From: Plazaster borealis | Lineage: Eukaryota; Echinodermata; Asteroidea; Forcipulatida; Labidiasteridae | Length of the DNA: 64,000 bases | Reading direction: 5' to 3' | Assembly (NCBI GenBank): GCA_021014325.1 | Contig: CM037467.1 | Coordinates: 4,216,001 to 4,280,000, forward strand | In this document: positions 11,204-25,800 of the stretch, piece after piece | Layout: each line of letters begins with the position of its first letter | Position numbering within the stretch: the stretch's first letter is position 1 | Notes under the pieces: model-generated | Databases searched by the model: none | What the model saw: only the letters and a program-made list of their open reading frames with translations | What the model was told of the DNA's origin: nothing | Program-made: the position numbers and the translations under genes

Positions 11204-13680
11204 AATGGAGTTTATGTCATTGTCAGTTTACAAAAATCCCTGCGATCAACAAAAACAGTAGTGAAAACTTCGGCTGCGATGCGATGTTTTGATGATCAGG
11301 CTGCTGTCTACTGCATGTTGACACGTGATTCAATCAGGTGACTTAACTCGTCCGGCGAATACGATACATGGATACGTCACACACATTGATAACCACAACT
11401 TTGGCTTGGGCTTGATTAGGCTCCGTCAGTTACTTAGAAAACCGTGCGCTTTCCTTACGGGGTTTCAATTAATCAGACGGACGGCTCCCAAGCCGGAGCC
11501 CAAGCCATGGTTTCGAAAATGGCCTTATAAAGGCTTGCAAATAACGCCCCCCCCCCCCACAACACGGCGAACTGTGTACTAACTTCCTTTGATAGCGCCC
11601 TCTTTTGAATTATCCTCCACCAGCCCATGTTAATAATGGGGACAGAATCTCCGGGGGACAGATTTCCCTCACAGGAGGGGCACAGAGGGGGGGGGGGGGG
11701 GGCGCGAAACAGAATGAGGCAGACTTTTCCTTTCATTTGGCAACAAGAAATATACGCTTTAGTTTTAATTCATGCATGAGCTAGTAAGCGTTCCCTATTT
11801 TATATCTCCCACCATTTGAAATCTGGACTTTTGAGATTACAATAAGTAGGCTAGCGGCTTTTTTTTCTTCAGGCTAGGCGTAGTACTGTAGAGGCCTGCA
11901 CGCAGTGTAGGCCTATATTTGTTTTTACATTCACGCCAGATTATCCTGTACAAAATACTAAAATAATGGCATAGGCCCTATAAGTAAAATAAACAAGAGC
12001 GATGAAAAGGTGTTTGTTTAACAACAGTTTTAATTGGCTATAGTTCAGTGTCGAAAAGCATCCCTATTAGTATAAAATATGGCCCTGTGAAAAAGCTGGT
12101 GGACTAGTAAAACAACAAGCTATACCTGGTCCTGCTGGCTAGTCACCAAAAAAGTTCAGGGCAAACCCTGCACCGTGCATAAGCGAAACTCAGTAAACAC
12201 AAAAATCACTGTACGAGACAAAAACCACTCTCAACTACCAAAAACCAAAAACAAAGAAACAAATTAGATACAATGAATAAAGAAGTATTAACTTATAAAC
12301 ATGGTGGGAACTTGGGCAATGTCTTGGGTCTGATATTAAAACAAAATCACTGGGCAACAATTATCCAAGTATTTATCTCAACCACAACCAAGTAGCAATA
12401 ACACTTTCCCAACTTTAAACCAATGAACTCTCTAAGAATATACAACTCAGGTCATGCACCACTGACCAAACCCTTGCATGGAGTTAATGAGCCATAACAG
12501 ACTTTACGGTGCCACACAGAGCATTATTCATTGGTTAAGACCATGCTGGTCTAATAAGGTACAGGGCTATAATAAAAAGGACTAAATTTATAAAAATAGA
12601 AATCTAAACTTACTTTTCCCTCCTCAAAGTACATAGGCCTATATAGTTAGAAAAGTAAACAAGTACAAAAATTAATCTTAGCATCAGGATTCCATACAGT
12701 TTGACGTTAAGAAATACAAATTAATTAATCAAAGCATCATGGAGAAAACTGGTTACTCCTTGACTAAAAACCTATCATTGTAAAGGAAAAGTAACAAACT
12801 GATTTAAAAAAACGCTCCACCTTTTGAAATGAAATTTTAACAGGTTAGTTTTATGGTGTATATCTACAGCTATAATAGTATTGAAACAAACACCAATTAC
12901 CAAACGTATACAATCCATTTAAAAAGGAATAACTCATCCCGCCATAGTTAAGGAATATTATTAAAATATCATTAAATAAACATTGTATTAATTCCAGTAA
13001 GTTCCACATAACCTAAAATTGAAATAAATCGAGAAAGTTGGTTGAAGATTACAAGCACTGCCAACTCACAAGTTCCTTGTGGTCTCCGGGGTGCACCATT
13101 GCTGTTTCATGCCAGTTCTGGGTTATGTATTATGGTTAGTAGGGAACATAGCATGAAACAGTTAAGATAATTATGAGGAACTGATGAAAACCCAAAATTT
13201 ATAGGGATGGGCTAATTTTCTGTGGCTGTTTTCTGTGACCTTGGTGATCTCTACAATCCTTTTGAGGTTTATTATTTTTAAATCCAGTTTCTCTTGAGGG
13301 GCTGCTTTCAATTGTATCAAAAATTTTACAAGCGTACAAACGGTATAAATGGGGGGGGGGGTGCGGAGATCTGCTTTTTAATTTTTGTTTTATCATCTTT
13401 ATCATCTTCATCTTTATCTTTGTTCTGAAGGCACCAAACAGTCAAGAAGTTCGAGTGTGAATACTTTGTACAACGCTGGCTGCGCACATCAGTTCCCATT
13501 GTGAACAAAATGGAAAATAAACCGGCACCTTTCGTCCTAGGTCTGTTTTCCTGACCTGATAATTTTGAGCCAGTCAAATATGCTTTTCATCTATCTTAAT
13601 TATAATGCATTTGATGCTGTAAAATTTGACAGAAATAAAACACAAAAACAAAACACACTGCACAGTGTGGGTTGGGGCTT
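11204..13680. other. Intergenic spacer between beta-galactosidase and CYP20 copy A
   Basis: No exon with family similarity was recognised. It holds short poly-C and poly-G runs (about 11547, 11690 and 13351) and a decayed end of the TTAA MITE family at about 12790-12930. The segment 13430-13560 resembles 22800-22925 (shared TTTGTACA-CGCTGGCTGCGC) and is therefore probably an unnamed dispersed repeat. The beta-galactosidase promoter should lie in its first few hundred bases. Confidence 0.6.
11322..11327. promoter_or_regulatory. CACGTG E-box upstream of the beta-galactosidase start
   Basis: A palindromic CACGTG lies about 120 bp upstream of the start codon at 11203, followed about 8 bp later by a second half-site (CAGGTGAC). 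In vertebrates the CLEAR element bound by TFEB (GTCACGTGAC) drives lysosomal genes. Here only the core and part of the flank match, so this is a suggestion. Confidence 0.3.
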
Positions 13681-13686
13681 TTTATT
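13681..13686 (-). terminator. AATAAA poly(A) signal for CYP20 copy A
   Basis: On the minus strand an AATAAA hexamer occurs about 200 nt after the TAA stop at 13885-13887, the expected spacing for a short 3' UTR. Confidence 0.5.
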
Positions 13687-13884
13687 TTACTTTTGTTCCC
13701 TCATAAGGTCTGTAAGAAGGCAAGGACTTTTTTACTTTCAAGATTATTGCATTGGGGACAATTTAAACATGTTGATTTTGAGTTTCCATCAAGTTTGAAT
13801 GTCAGATATCTTGATCTTTGTGCAAGGCACTTGGTTCAAAACGGTCATTTTGTCTGCTTGATTTTGCCGAGCCCATGACTGAGC

Positions 13885-16800
13885 TTAGCCTCTTTTCTCG
13901 AGAGTAAACCAAATTTCGCTCTTAGGGGAGGTCACAAGGCCATACAATTTCTCAATGACTTGCCCCTCCACGAGATTGAACTTCAGATCCCGGCACAGGA
14001 GGGCAACAAAGACGGCTATCTTTGCATAGGCGAAGTACTTCCCGGGACAAATGCGTTTCCCTGCAAAGCCAAATACCTGGAAACCCATCTTTTGGCGTGG
14101 GGTGAAGTTGGCCACGCTGAAACGTTCTGGATCAAATCTTTAAAAAGAAAAAGAAAAAAAAGGCTACTATATCTTGATTAAAAAGCGGGTATTTCTCATG
14201 GTGTGTGTATTGAAAAACTAGAGAAGTGATATAAAGCTGCAAGCCCAATGCAATGAATAGGACTACATCAATTCAAGATAGCGAAGTCAGACAAGCAAAG
14301 TTTCACCTACTTTTCGGGTTGTGGCCAGAGTTCTTCATCTTGCAACACTACTCCAAGAGCGTGCACAACTGGAGTCTAGAAAAAAGTAGATTAACAAAAT
14401 GAATGAGCAGTTTTAACAAAAAATGGGACATAGTTTGGGGGTATTAATCCCTTGCAAGACGCGGAATGCACCTCTGCACATTACGTGCGTCTATCACTTT
14501 TTCCACCATTTAGAATGCGTCATTTTTTTTAAAGACATTTTAACTCCCAAAATGGTGGACAGGATGGGCATGTGTAAGTTCGCTGGGCGTTGGCAAGGGG
14601 TCAAGGCAATATTTTTTGTGGAACAATAAACAAAATTAGGTGCCAATTCTTTAAGAGGTTGAATATGAGTTATTGGCAAATTTTGAAAGAGTGTAGAAAG
14701 ATCTGTTTTTGATTAACATTGCCTCACTCAGCCTCGCTAAACAATGCTGATTGGCTACCCAAAATGAATGCTCTGCGCGCACGCTTGTTAAAAACTTTCA
14801 AGCGCTTGTAGGGCACTTATACGGGCTTGTCAAAATGCAAGTATTTTGATGCAATCCACTTCAAATGAATCATGTTTTTACACGTCACCCTAAACTGCAT
14901 AAAGTTAGACATGTCATCAAGATCAAAGAATGAGAGGGGACCAGTTTGCTCTATAGCTTGATGCTTTTTTTGGGGGGGGGGGCTGTGACCATTTTAAGCG
15001 TGCGTGTTGAGTGGAACCAACCACAGAACTAATTAAAATATCCAATATGTTTGAGTATTTCAAAGTCGCACTTCCAGGGGTTATGATCGAGCAAGGCATT
15101 CGGGGGGGGGGGGGGGGGGATGGCCCGGCGAGATCGTACACCAATGGGAACGAGGTTGACGCCTTCTGTAAATTGACATTCTTTGGTGAGGCTTGTATTT
15201 ACAGTCAATGTCATTACTAGAAAGTATCAGAAACGTTTTTCCTTGACAAAAGATGTCCGATTTCTCAAAAAACATGTCACTTTGATGAAGTAGAGCTATG
15301 AACTTGAGTTCAACTCCAACTGGCTAAAGAAGTTCCCGATTCCTCCCTTATCCCTCGGGTCTATGGCGACTCAACACCATAATGTTTGGACTACAGTTGT
15401 GATACAATTGGTGTTTTGCCTCATGCTACGAGTGGTTTACCATATCCTTCAAAACCAAACTATACCATAAGGGATTTCGGAAGGTTTGGTATAACTCTCT
15501 CTCGATACCGAATTCCTTTGACATAAACAACCGCTGGTGCCCACATTGTTTGACCACTCAAGCATGAATCACACATTCTCACACAACAGAAGCTTTTCAA
15601 TTTTACAAACATTATAATTACCTTGAGGATTTAATTTGAGAGCATAATGAGTAATAAAAATGTCTTACTTATTGAATTTGCTTAAATTTAATTCAAATAT
15701 CATTGAAATCAGTTTTTGGTTTTTGTTGTCTCATGAGTGTATATATTCTGTAAACCCAAACACTTTTTGTACACAACCATATGGCGCTCCAAGATAGGTC
15801 TTTGACATTTCCAATCTTGCCACTCCACTTTGAAGGGATTAAATAATCCAACCTCATTTTATTTTACCACCAATTGAAAGATCTCATATTTCTCTTGCCA
15901 ATGATGGTAAGCTTGGGTATGGAGGATGAACATGGACAAACCTACAGCTTTTGAACAACATGGCGTTTATGCTCAGGCTCAAGAGTTTTTGTGTGTGTTA
16001 TCTTGGTCGACTAAAGTCGCCATTGGGGCTCAAGCAGGGTAGTGCTGTCGACTAAAGTCGCCATTGGGGCTGAAAGGGTTAATAAAGAAGACAGCCCAGT
16101 CTTTTTCATACTCACCCCTCCAGGGATAACGTGACCCCCTAGCTTACTATCAGTATCCTGAAAACGAGCAGTATAAGGGGCCAGTGCAGACAAACGTAGA
16201 CCCTCATTGATCACCTGACGTAGGTATCTTAACAAAATTAGACAATTTAAATCAAACAGCTATAACTTGTGAGGCCCGTGCAAAAATCAGTCACTCTCGC
16301 AAATAGTGACATGGTATTAAGTGAAGACAACCGTAGCGTCAGCCATGATATCAATGTGATGCAATGATGTTGAAAAACTCATATCTACTGAGTACGATTT
16401 GAATCTTTTGCATAGTTTGGTTTGGTGTTTGAATCATCAAGGTGCAGTGATTATTACGTACAGCGATGACCTGAATAATATTTTTGCTTTTACAATCGAA
16501 ACCGATGAGTGATAAGTACTGCATTCTCCTGAAGACAAGCATAGTATACTGTTCGAAACGTCGAGACCACACCCTTGGTTGTACCCACAATGGCTGTACC
16601 CACAAGTTATAGTTATATAGTTACTTCTTGCTGTATACTCGATGAGAAGAATATTTTGGTTTTAGAATCTTGCCTCTCGGGCAAGCTAGGTGGTCTTGTG
16701 GTTAAAATGTCTGGTAATATGGGAGTGTGGGTTTGATTTCCAACCGAGTAGTGAACACTTTTTTTTTCCACATGACTTGGTAGAGTATGTGCTTATCACA

Positions 16801-19800
16801 CATCGATATAATAAACCAAAAAATAATTATATATATAAAAGTGATGACCTGATTTGACCTTACTTTCTGTTGAAATAAAAATATTTTGTTAAGCTTAATT
16901 GATGATTATTTATACTCATAATGATAAATACTACTTGTTTTAATTTTGAAGATTATATCCTGCTCCCAAAGTCAAAACACATAGTGTTCGTAATTCTACA
17001 AACACTACATTTCTAGTTTCCTTGTGTTTGCATTTAATGAAAATAAACCTTGAATTCGCCGTATTTTTGACAGAGTGAGGGCTTAAACAAAACAAGTAAA
17101 CAAATTGGGGGGTTTCAATTTTGTTCATATTATGTTTCTGTATTTCGGTCATTGGTGCAAGAAAACTACATACAGGCAATTAAAATAAGACGGAACTGTA
17201 ATTGTGACGCGACAATGCCCTGATGAAAGCGCCCCCATGCGGTCAAAAATATGGCCAATTGAATTGGACACTCACTTGAGGTCCTTCACGTTCGATTTGT
17301 CCACCTCCCCATCGCCAAGGACCTCCTTGATCTCTTGGTGCAGCTTCTCCTGACAGTCCTGGTTTGAAGCCAAGAAGTACAAAATCCAAAGCAACACTAT
17401 CGACCAATAAAATCATAAGAAGGATAAAAACAACTGATCAGACACAAGAAAATGTACATGTAAAATTTCACATCTGACAACTTTTGATAATTTTCATGAA
17501 AAGAACAATAATGTACTAACGCCCCTTTCACACTGAACAAATTTCTCTGGCTATACCGGGGGTAAGTCATGGGAAATAGCCAATTCCAGGGAGCTATCTT
17601 GCTTTTGGCCTGACATTTTCTTTTTTAATGGAAGGGCAAGGTAACTTTTTTGAGTCATCAAGAAAGAGATGAGGCGTGTGGAGTCTTTCCATAATGGAAC
17701 GATTGGGGGAACGATTGGCTAGTAGACCTTTAACGCAAAAGACAACCAAACTACTGTCTCTGTCACGCTCTAAGCGAGGATACATTTCCATCCATTGAAA
17801 TGGGTCCATTGATTTTGCCTGAGGTTATCAGATTTTCAGCTTCTTGGACTGTTTCCCTCCATCCTACAATCTAGACTGTTTTGAGAGGAATATCAATTCC
17901 TACCTATAGCTCCCCTGAGGTATTTTCATCTTAAATATTTTCTTCTTCCAGCCCCTTATCAAGTGTGGCTTTCAGTAAAAAATACAAAAATAAAGTGTGA
18001 AACAATCATGGGTGGTGGGGTTAATTCCCCAGGAATTTGGGGGGTTTGAATTCCTGGGAATTGTTAGTGAAATAATACACGTGCAAATATGAAATTGCAT
18101 TAACAAAAGTTTATTTAATGTCTTCATAACCAATACTATATTGAGGACGTTCTGTAAAGGCATTTTTTCCAGCCAGATAAAAAACGGAGTGCAGGATTTC
18201 TTCAGGAGAAAATAATGAGAAAAATGCCGGCATTCTGGCAACAGCCTGAAAACTGGCATCCCTGCCAGAATGTTTAGTACTCACAATTTCCAGAGGTGTG
18301 GAAACCACCCACCATGAAGCTGACACAGTCGCTTAGTATCTGATCTTCTGGTAGTTCATTCTCCAAGAGAACATCAATAAAACATTGGTGCCCGCCTGTG
18401 GGATTTGCGCGACGTTCCTTCGTAATGTTGCGTATAATATCATGCAAGACACCTAAAGCTGTAAGCCACACAAAAACATAACCACATAGAAATACATGTA
18501 GTTAAATGCATTGTACACGTTTGGTAATTGGAGCCTATTGTTTGTTTTAATCCTATATAGTTGTAGATATACCATAAAACTAATCTGTGAAAATTTCATT
18601 TCAAAAGGTGGTAGCGTTTTTGAGATATTTCCGAAAATCTGGAGCGGTTATGTCCACGCAAGAAGAATAATCTGCATTGGAATACACATTCTGTAAAATT
18701 TTGCAACCATGCTAAATTAAACTAGGGACCCTTGCTAAATTTGCTGTTGTGTGAAAAGGGCTATAGATGAAACAATAAGGCACATGAAGCAAGCGTATCT
18801 CAACTTGAGACTTCTTTTCTTTGAAGATGTATGAAGGTTACAAATGCTGAACTAAATCTATCTAGTACTTCGTAGATATATCAGAGGCAAGTCTCAGATG
18901 AAGCCACAATGGCATATTTTATACGGTAATCAAAGTAAGACGAATCCAACTTAAAAATCGAGGGTAAGTTCGGAAGACATCTTACAGGGTTTTGGGTGGT
19001 GGGGAAGATTTAGAAAGGATGTGACAGAGAAATAATTATAAGATTAGTGACATCATTTCCTAGAATAAGGTTGGAGGATGTAGCGGTCAACAGGGGAGTT
19101 TATGGTCAGTACTATGGGTACCTTGAGGTCCTATAGCCTAAGGATGTTTGTGGTTTACTAAGAAATGGGAGCGAGCCTTGAAAAGACAGAGTATATGGGC
19201 GACCTGTTAATTGTATATATAATTATTGGGGGAATACTGGATTTAGTAGAAAATCATCCCCAGACAATATATTTGCAATTACTCAAAATATTCTGGTCAG
19301 TACTTGGGTATGAGGTCCTAGCCTAACAATGTGTGTGGTGTGTTTACTAAGAAATGGGAGCGAGCCTTGAAATGACAGAGTATTATGGGCGACCTGTTAA
19401 TTGTATATATAATTATTGGGGGAATACTGAATTTAGTAGAAAATCATCCCCAGACAATATATTTGCAATTACTCAAAATATTCTGGTCAGTACTTGGGTA
19501 TGAGGTCCTAGCCTAACAATGTGTGTGGTGTGTTTACTAAGAAATGGGAGCGAGCCTTGAAATGACAGAGTATTATGGGCGACCTGTTAATTGTATATAT
19601 AATTATTGGGGGAATACTGAATTTAGTAGAAAATCATCCCCAGACAATATATTTGCAATTACTCAAAATATTCTGGTCAGTACTTGGGTATGAGGTCCTA
19701 GCCTAAGAATGTGTGTGGTGTGTTTACTAAGAAATGGGAGAGAGCCTTGAAATGACAGAGTATTATGGGCGACCTGTTAGTTGTATATAAAATTATTGGG

Positions 19801-22800
19801 GAATACTGAATTTAGTAGAAAATCACCCTTAGACAATACTATTGCAATTACTCAAAAGGTAGGGGTGGTAGGTGGGGAAGGAGGGGGGGCGGGGTCCATC
19901 TGAGTTTTCGTTCAGCAACTGACCTTCATTAAACTTCTTGTCTCGGTCACTTCCTTTCTCAGGAAGACCTTGAGTGAGACTCTTCTCCATATCATACCAA
20001 CACTAATTTGAAGAAAAGAAAATAAGAAATTTCAATAACAATATATAATTATTACAGTGAGATAAACGTAACAAACAAAGTCAAGTGAAACCAAAGCATT
20101 GCTATAATTATTACTATGAATAACAATTTTGAAAAGTACATTTCAGGAAAACTTACATCACTGTAGGAATGACGAAACTTGTTGATAATCTCTTCAGTTT
20201 TGAAGTAGTCTCCAAAGGACGTACGAGTCAACGCCGTGATAACAAGGGCGTGGCAGTGCGACATCATCGAGACTTGCTCGTCCTTCGGAATACTCAAGAG
20301 TTTCTGCACTAGCTCACCAGCCAACTAAAATATCAAAATGACGATAGGATTCAAAAAGTCACAACTTGCCTTCTTCAAACTTTAAACTTAAGCCCGATAT
20401 TTGGAACCCCTTATCAAAAGCTGACTTTCAACTGTGCTAGGCCAGAGCAGAAGTTGTGGATTTGTGAAAGAAGAGGGTGAAAGAAAACCTCTGGATTAGA
20501 GAAATTTCAAACTTTTATTGGGATTAATCCAAATGACTAAAAAAAAGAACTACATTTTCATCTGAAGCAATACTTGGAGGAAGTTTAGTGCAACTAATTT
20601 TATAGCATGGTCTATATCTATTTCACCTGAAAGCAAATGCCAAGTGAATTTCCCAAGCAGTTAATTTGCGATGTGATAAGCAACAATTCACTGGGGAAGA
20701 GCGAATCTTATTCATCGTGAAAATTACATAAATACTTTTGAGCATCATGTACATTTCACACAGACAGTTCTGCACATAGTTTTGCCATCTTGAAACCACT
20801 TTGCCAACCTGCTATACAATAGCATACAGTGAATGCATTTACATCATACACAGATTCTGTGTACAGTTGTTAAACCATACATGTACACAACCCTTTCAGT
20901 TAAATTAGTGAGTGTTATTGAAAGTAGGCCTATAATAAGTTCATCAAAATATTACCTCATTGAATGTGCCGTAGTAGTTTCCGAGGCTAGTAGGTGCGAA
21001 CGAAGGGTCATACATGTTGCGCCTCTTTCGACCCTCGGCCTCATTAGTAAACTCAATAGAATTCTTGCCATACAGAGGCACAAACATTGCAAACATTTCA
21101 GCTGTCAAAAGAGCACACCCATACGCATCGTTACAACATATTCCTACACTGTTTCAATTACATATATACCTACAACACAAACTCAACCTAGGGATCATGA
21201 ACCTATTTTTAATTAAGAGGTGCAGAACTTGTTGGACAAAAAGGTGCAATAACTGTAGAACAACCAGTTGTTGGACAATATAACTACCATTTTTTATGGA
21301 TCTGAAGAAATCTGGGGAACTACATACTGTTATTAATTTACGTTCTTTAAATCGTTTTATTTCCGACCAGCATTTCAAGATGGAGAACATCTCAGCAGTT
21401 AAAGATCTTTCGTCAACGGCAGGTTGGATGGCTACAATCGATCTAAAGGACACTAGTTTACAGTACCAAATCAACGTCAACCACCACAAATATTTGGTTT
21501 TGCTGGAGATGAGAGGTAATTTACCAGTTTTCTTGCCTCCCTTTTGATGAGCGAGGCTCAAACTCACCACAAAACTAGCAATATACAGGACTTGTATCAT
21601 CCCAGTTCTTCTCTAGGTCTGACACACGGACACTCCTCAAGACACACCGAATCAGACTGGATGTCTTCCACCACCGATGACAAAGAACCACCCTGGACAT
21701 CAACTGGTGCGATCACACAACCTACCGCAGAGGTCGTCCAAAGAACCAGGCTTGTCACTTTTAAACACCTTGTCCTTCACTGCAGTTCGATGCTCTTTTT
21801 GGCCACATTGCTCGCCTTGCTGACAACACCCCGGCAAAGAAGGCACTAACTGCAGAGGCACCTCGTGGTCAAGACCTAGAGGCCGCCCGAGGACATCTTG
21901 GATCGAGCAACTGGGTCCATCCAGCAAGGTTAACAGGCCCTGTAATCAAGCTACTAACCGCGGACCAAGGAGATCATGAACAACTTAAGCAGGGGGTTGT
22001 CGGGTGATGCTACGATGAGGTGCACTTCTACAAGAAGAAGGTATAGCCAGTTTGGCTAACGACTTTGATCCTTTCTCCCCCTCCATTGATTTTAGAGCTT
22101 GTTTAAAAGTCCATACAAAGTGATCAGCCAGCCCATTGGTTGCTGGTTGGTACAGAGCAGATCTGATGTGTTTGACACCAATGTTCATCGGGCGGATGTG
22201 GAATTCCTCTGATATAAACTGTGGCCCATTAGCATTGACCGGTTGTTCAGGAACTCCATAGCGTGGAAAATGTCACAAAGAACATGAATGGTCTGAGTAA
22301 TGTTCGAGGATTTGGTACACACAACCTCTGGCCATTTTGAGCATGCGTCCAAGACAACTAGCTCTGTACATTTGACCAATGAATGGCCCGGCATATCAAT
22401 GTGGATATGTTGCAAGCCAATGCCATGGGGTTGTTGGCCATTCCCATGAGTGGTGCTGAAGCTGGATTTATATGCTGAACTCTACTGGCATCCAGTACAT
22501 CCTTTGGCCATTTGTTCATTTGTAATGATCAATTCCAGGCCACCAGGCATAGCCAAGCGTTTTCGTTTTTACGACGCCCAGTTGTCCTGAACGTAATCTA
22601 TTGTGACAGGTGGAAACTGTATGGTTTTGTTTTCTCAGATTAATGTGTTTAATTCTCTTTGATTTTTACAAAGAGGTATAGACCTCCATGGTTCTAGCTT
22701 AGTCATATAGCCCAGGAATGCTGTACACTGGTTCCTGTGGGTCTTTTTTTCATAATCTAAGTTCAGTTGGTTGCAAGACATCATTCTGTAAGGAGGCAAA

Positions 22801-25800
22801 GTTATTAAGATCCAATTTTGTACAGCGCTGGCTGCGCGCGGTTTCCACTGTGGAAAAAATAGAAATAAAACATTACATCTATTCATCGTAATGCTGTTTC
22901 CAGTCTTGATTTTTGAGCCTGTTACATTATCAAGAACTTTCTTGCGTATGATTTGATGGAACTACGACACCTAAAACCCGGTAAAGCATATATCCCATCC
23001 TCATTTCCAGTTGAGGTGCATTTGCGTGGGAGAATACTTCAGAAAGTAGTGCCACAATATTTTAATCAATACACATAATAGCGACACCAGAGGGTGCACC
23101 GTTAGATAAGCCACAGTGATTTTTGGGTACCCTTGAAAGTCACATAAGCCGCGTCTTACACGCAGGAAAATACGGTATTTATTTTTACTTACTAGGTCGA
23201 TCAAATAATCCCAAGTGTTCCTTGAAGAGCTCTGGTGACGCTATACTCACAGTGAATACAGTACCATACCAGAATGATGCAATAGGTCCATACGTCTTAT
23301 GTAACTTCATGAGAAACTCATGCACGCTACCTGCCGTACCCATATCTTGCAAGTTACCCTGGCTGTATAACAAGTTCAAAAGTACAATACACCGGTGTCA
23401 AATCTCTGCAGAAAAATTATGTCTGAAATAATGTCAAAAGTCAAGAAAAATATAGCATTTGAAGACCCACAAAATTACCATTAGAGTCATGTCACGATAG
23501 GCATGAATTTACCATAGGTTTTTGAAGTTTTCGAATTATGAGACCCATTTATGTAACACCTTCTAATGGTTAACAAGGTGCTGCGGCACATTCAGCAGCC
23601 ACTACCAGAAACATCAGGGCAAACCCTTGTATGGGTTCTTGTGCATTAAACAACACCTATGACCTATTTACGTCCTATCCGAAGGACGAAACAATAATGC
23701 TTAAGTGTCTTGCTTAAAAATTAAAGCAAATGTACAACAATGGTAATTGTCAAAGACAAGTATCCACACTTGATGTGACCCAACATATATTTGAAATAAC
23801 AAACCTTTGAAAGTTTAAGCTAAATCGGTCCTCAGGGTCATGAGAAAACAGTGAAAAACCCCATTATATATTTTCACTGTGTTCAAACATCGGATTTTAT
23901 CACGAGTGATAAAGACCAATGTTTTACTCATTTCCCTAAAACTATAGCATTTCAAGCAAAACTAATTCAGGGGGGAGGTTTCCACCCTGACCATCTTTAT
24001 GCCATGTAAGTTAAGTGCAAATCTGTGAACTTAATATTTTCAACCTTACCAATGTTGTACACACCCTTTAAGGACACAAGAGTCAAGACTGGGACTCGAA
24101 CCCACACTCTGCTGACGAAAAACACCAGAGCTTGAGCCCAGTGCGCTTGACCGCTTGGCCACGACATGCCACAAATATCATGATCTTTCACAAGGGTAAT
24201 TTTAAGGTCACATGGTGTTTGTTACCAATACAAAAGCATTATAAGCATTATAAATAGGGTCGGTTTAATCGGCTCTGCCAATAGCCTACACACTCCGAAT
24301 ATTTTTGCACTTTTGCCCTGTCACTGGTTAACAGGTAACCAATTTCAAAGGAATCTTTAAAGTTAGAACAAGATGCACATTTCACATAAATTTCAAGGGA
24401 ATTGTACTAAGTCAGTGGCAGTAAAGATCTCTTGGGATCTATGAGTTTCTCTTGTACCTTACAGATGCTAGGTCCGATGTTTGGCTGATTTCCGGACAAT
24501 TTTGCTATTTTAATAGATAGGCCTATTGAGCAAAATTATAAGCTTTCATGTGAGATATTGCATTAAAAATATTCGCCAATTAGTGGTAGTTAATGTAGTG
24601 GAGAAATATTGTAATTTTTAGTTGAATGTAGGTAGCTAGCCAGCCTCACGTTGACCTTTCACCCTTACATAAGTGACTGTGCTGTGCTATTGCTATAGTG
24701 TCGTTCAGTATTTGTAATGTGTGTTATTGAATGGAGGATTAAAATCAGTTCAACTGCAGGAGATCACTTTATACTTTAGACGTTATCATATGGATTTTGC
24801 TTTCAGTTGCATTTTGGTGAATGCACGACCTTTTTAAATAGAGGGCCAGCCTCCTTCCCGTGTCTCTACAAATGGCGTCGTAGACAGGATTGTGTATTTG
24901 CCATTTTTCCCCCAACTGGATTTGTCCACGCTTTTTCAACATTGAGTTGAACTTTTATAAAATGAAGCCGGTTTGCCCGAACTTTAAACCCCGATCTTAG
25001 GTTTTCTCCTGAGGTTTGATATAATTGTTTTCGTCGCGAACAATGGATATGATGTCACCATCTGATTTTTGCTTTCCATTTGTGCAAGTCTCGCGCTTAT
25101 TTGAACTCCGGAACCATTGTGGTCCCAACCATATTGAGTTTTACGTGGGCGGGATTTTGTTTTGTCAATTATTTTAGTTCTCTCCAAAAGTCTATATAAA
25201 AATATGCCATAAACTGTGGCGAGTACAAACAGTAGGATTACACCAAACTACTCAATTTCTGACAACAATGTTCCACTTAGCAAATACACTAAAATTAGGA
25301 ACCAACAATCCCGTCACTACATGTTCTTAGGGAACAAATTTTGAAATGCAACCAAACATCATATCCCATCCCATACCGGTATATTATAATGAACAGATAC
25401 ATGTAAATATACATGTAGGCCTACATCGCAACTATCTCTCCATGAACCAAACTTTGACAAGTCAGGAAACATGAATAAAAGCATCTGCATAATCATGAAA
25501 TGTTAGAGATCCAAAAGTTAATAGACAAACATGCACATGTACATTATTCAATATTTTAATGGCATGTAATAGTTGTACAACAAAATGCAAACTGGTTATC
25601 TCATCCACAGAATTTGAATGACAACACGTTCCCAAAAGGTGGAAAAACACAAAAGGAACAATGATCGAACTTTATACAATGCAAAGGAAATTGATGGTTC
25701 GGAAAACATCCAGATTCTTTCATATTGGGGTCATGAAAGAGTCTGGATGTTTTCCGCACCATCAGTTTCCTTTGCATTGTAAAATTCAAGCATCCTTTAT

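Noticed and set aside
15100..15120. Long poly-G runs here and at 11690, 13351 and 14971
   Set aside because: Simple homopolymers without symmetrical or spaced G-tracts that would support a regulatory reading.
18111..18284. Coding-like stretch after CYP20-A exon 7 (AVARMPAFFSLFSPEEILHS) considered as an extra exon
   Set aside because: It does not join in phase with the exon 7 donor. The true exon 8 at 17276-17396 supplies the expected LLLWILYFLAS segment, and the copy B equivalent is interrupted by a transposon.
20833..21216. 127-residue plus-strand open frame
   Set aside because: Overlaps CYP20-A exon 4 on the opposite strand and has no recognisable domain; an antisense shadow.
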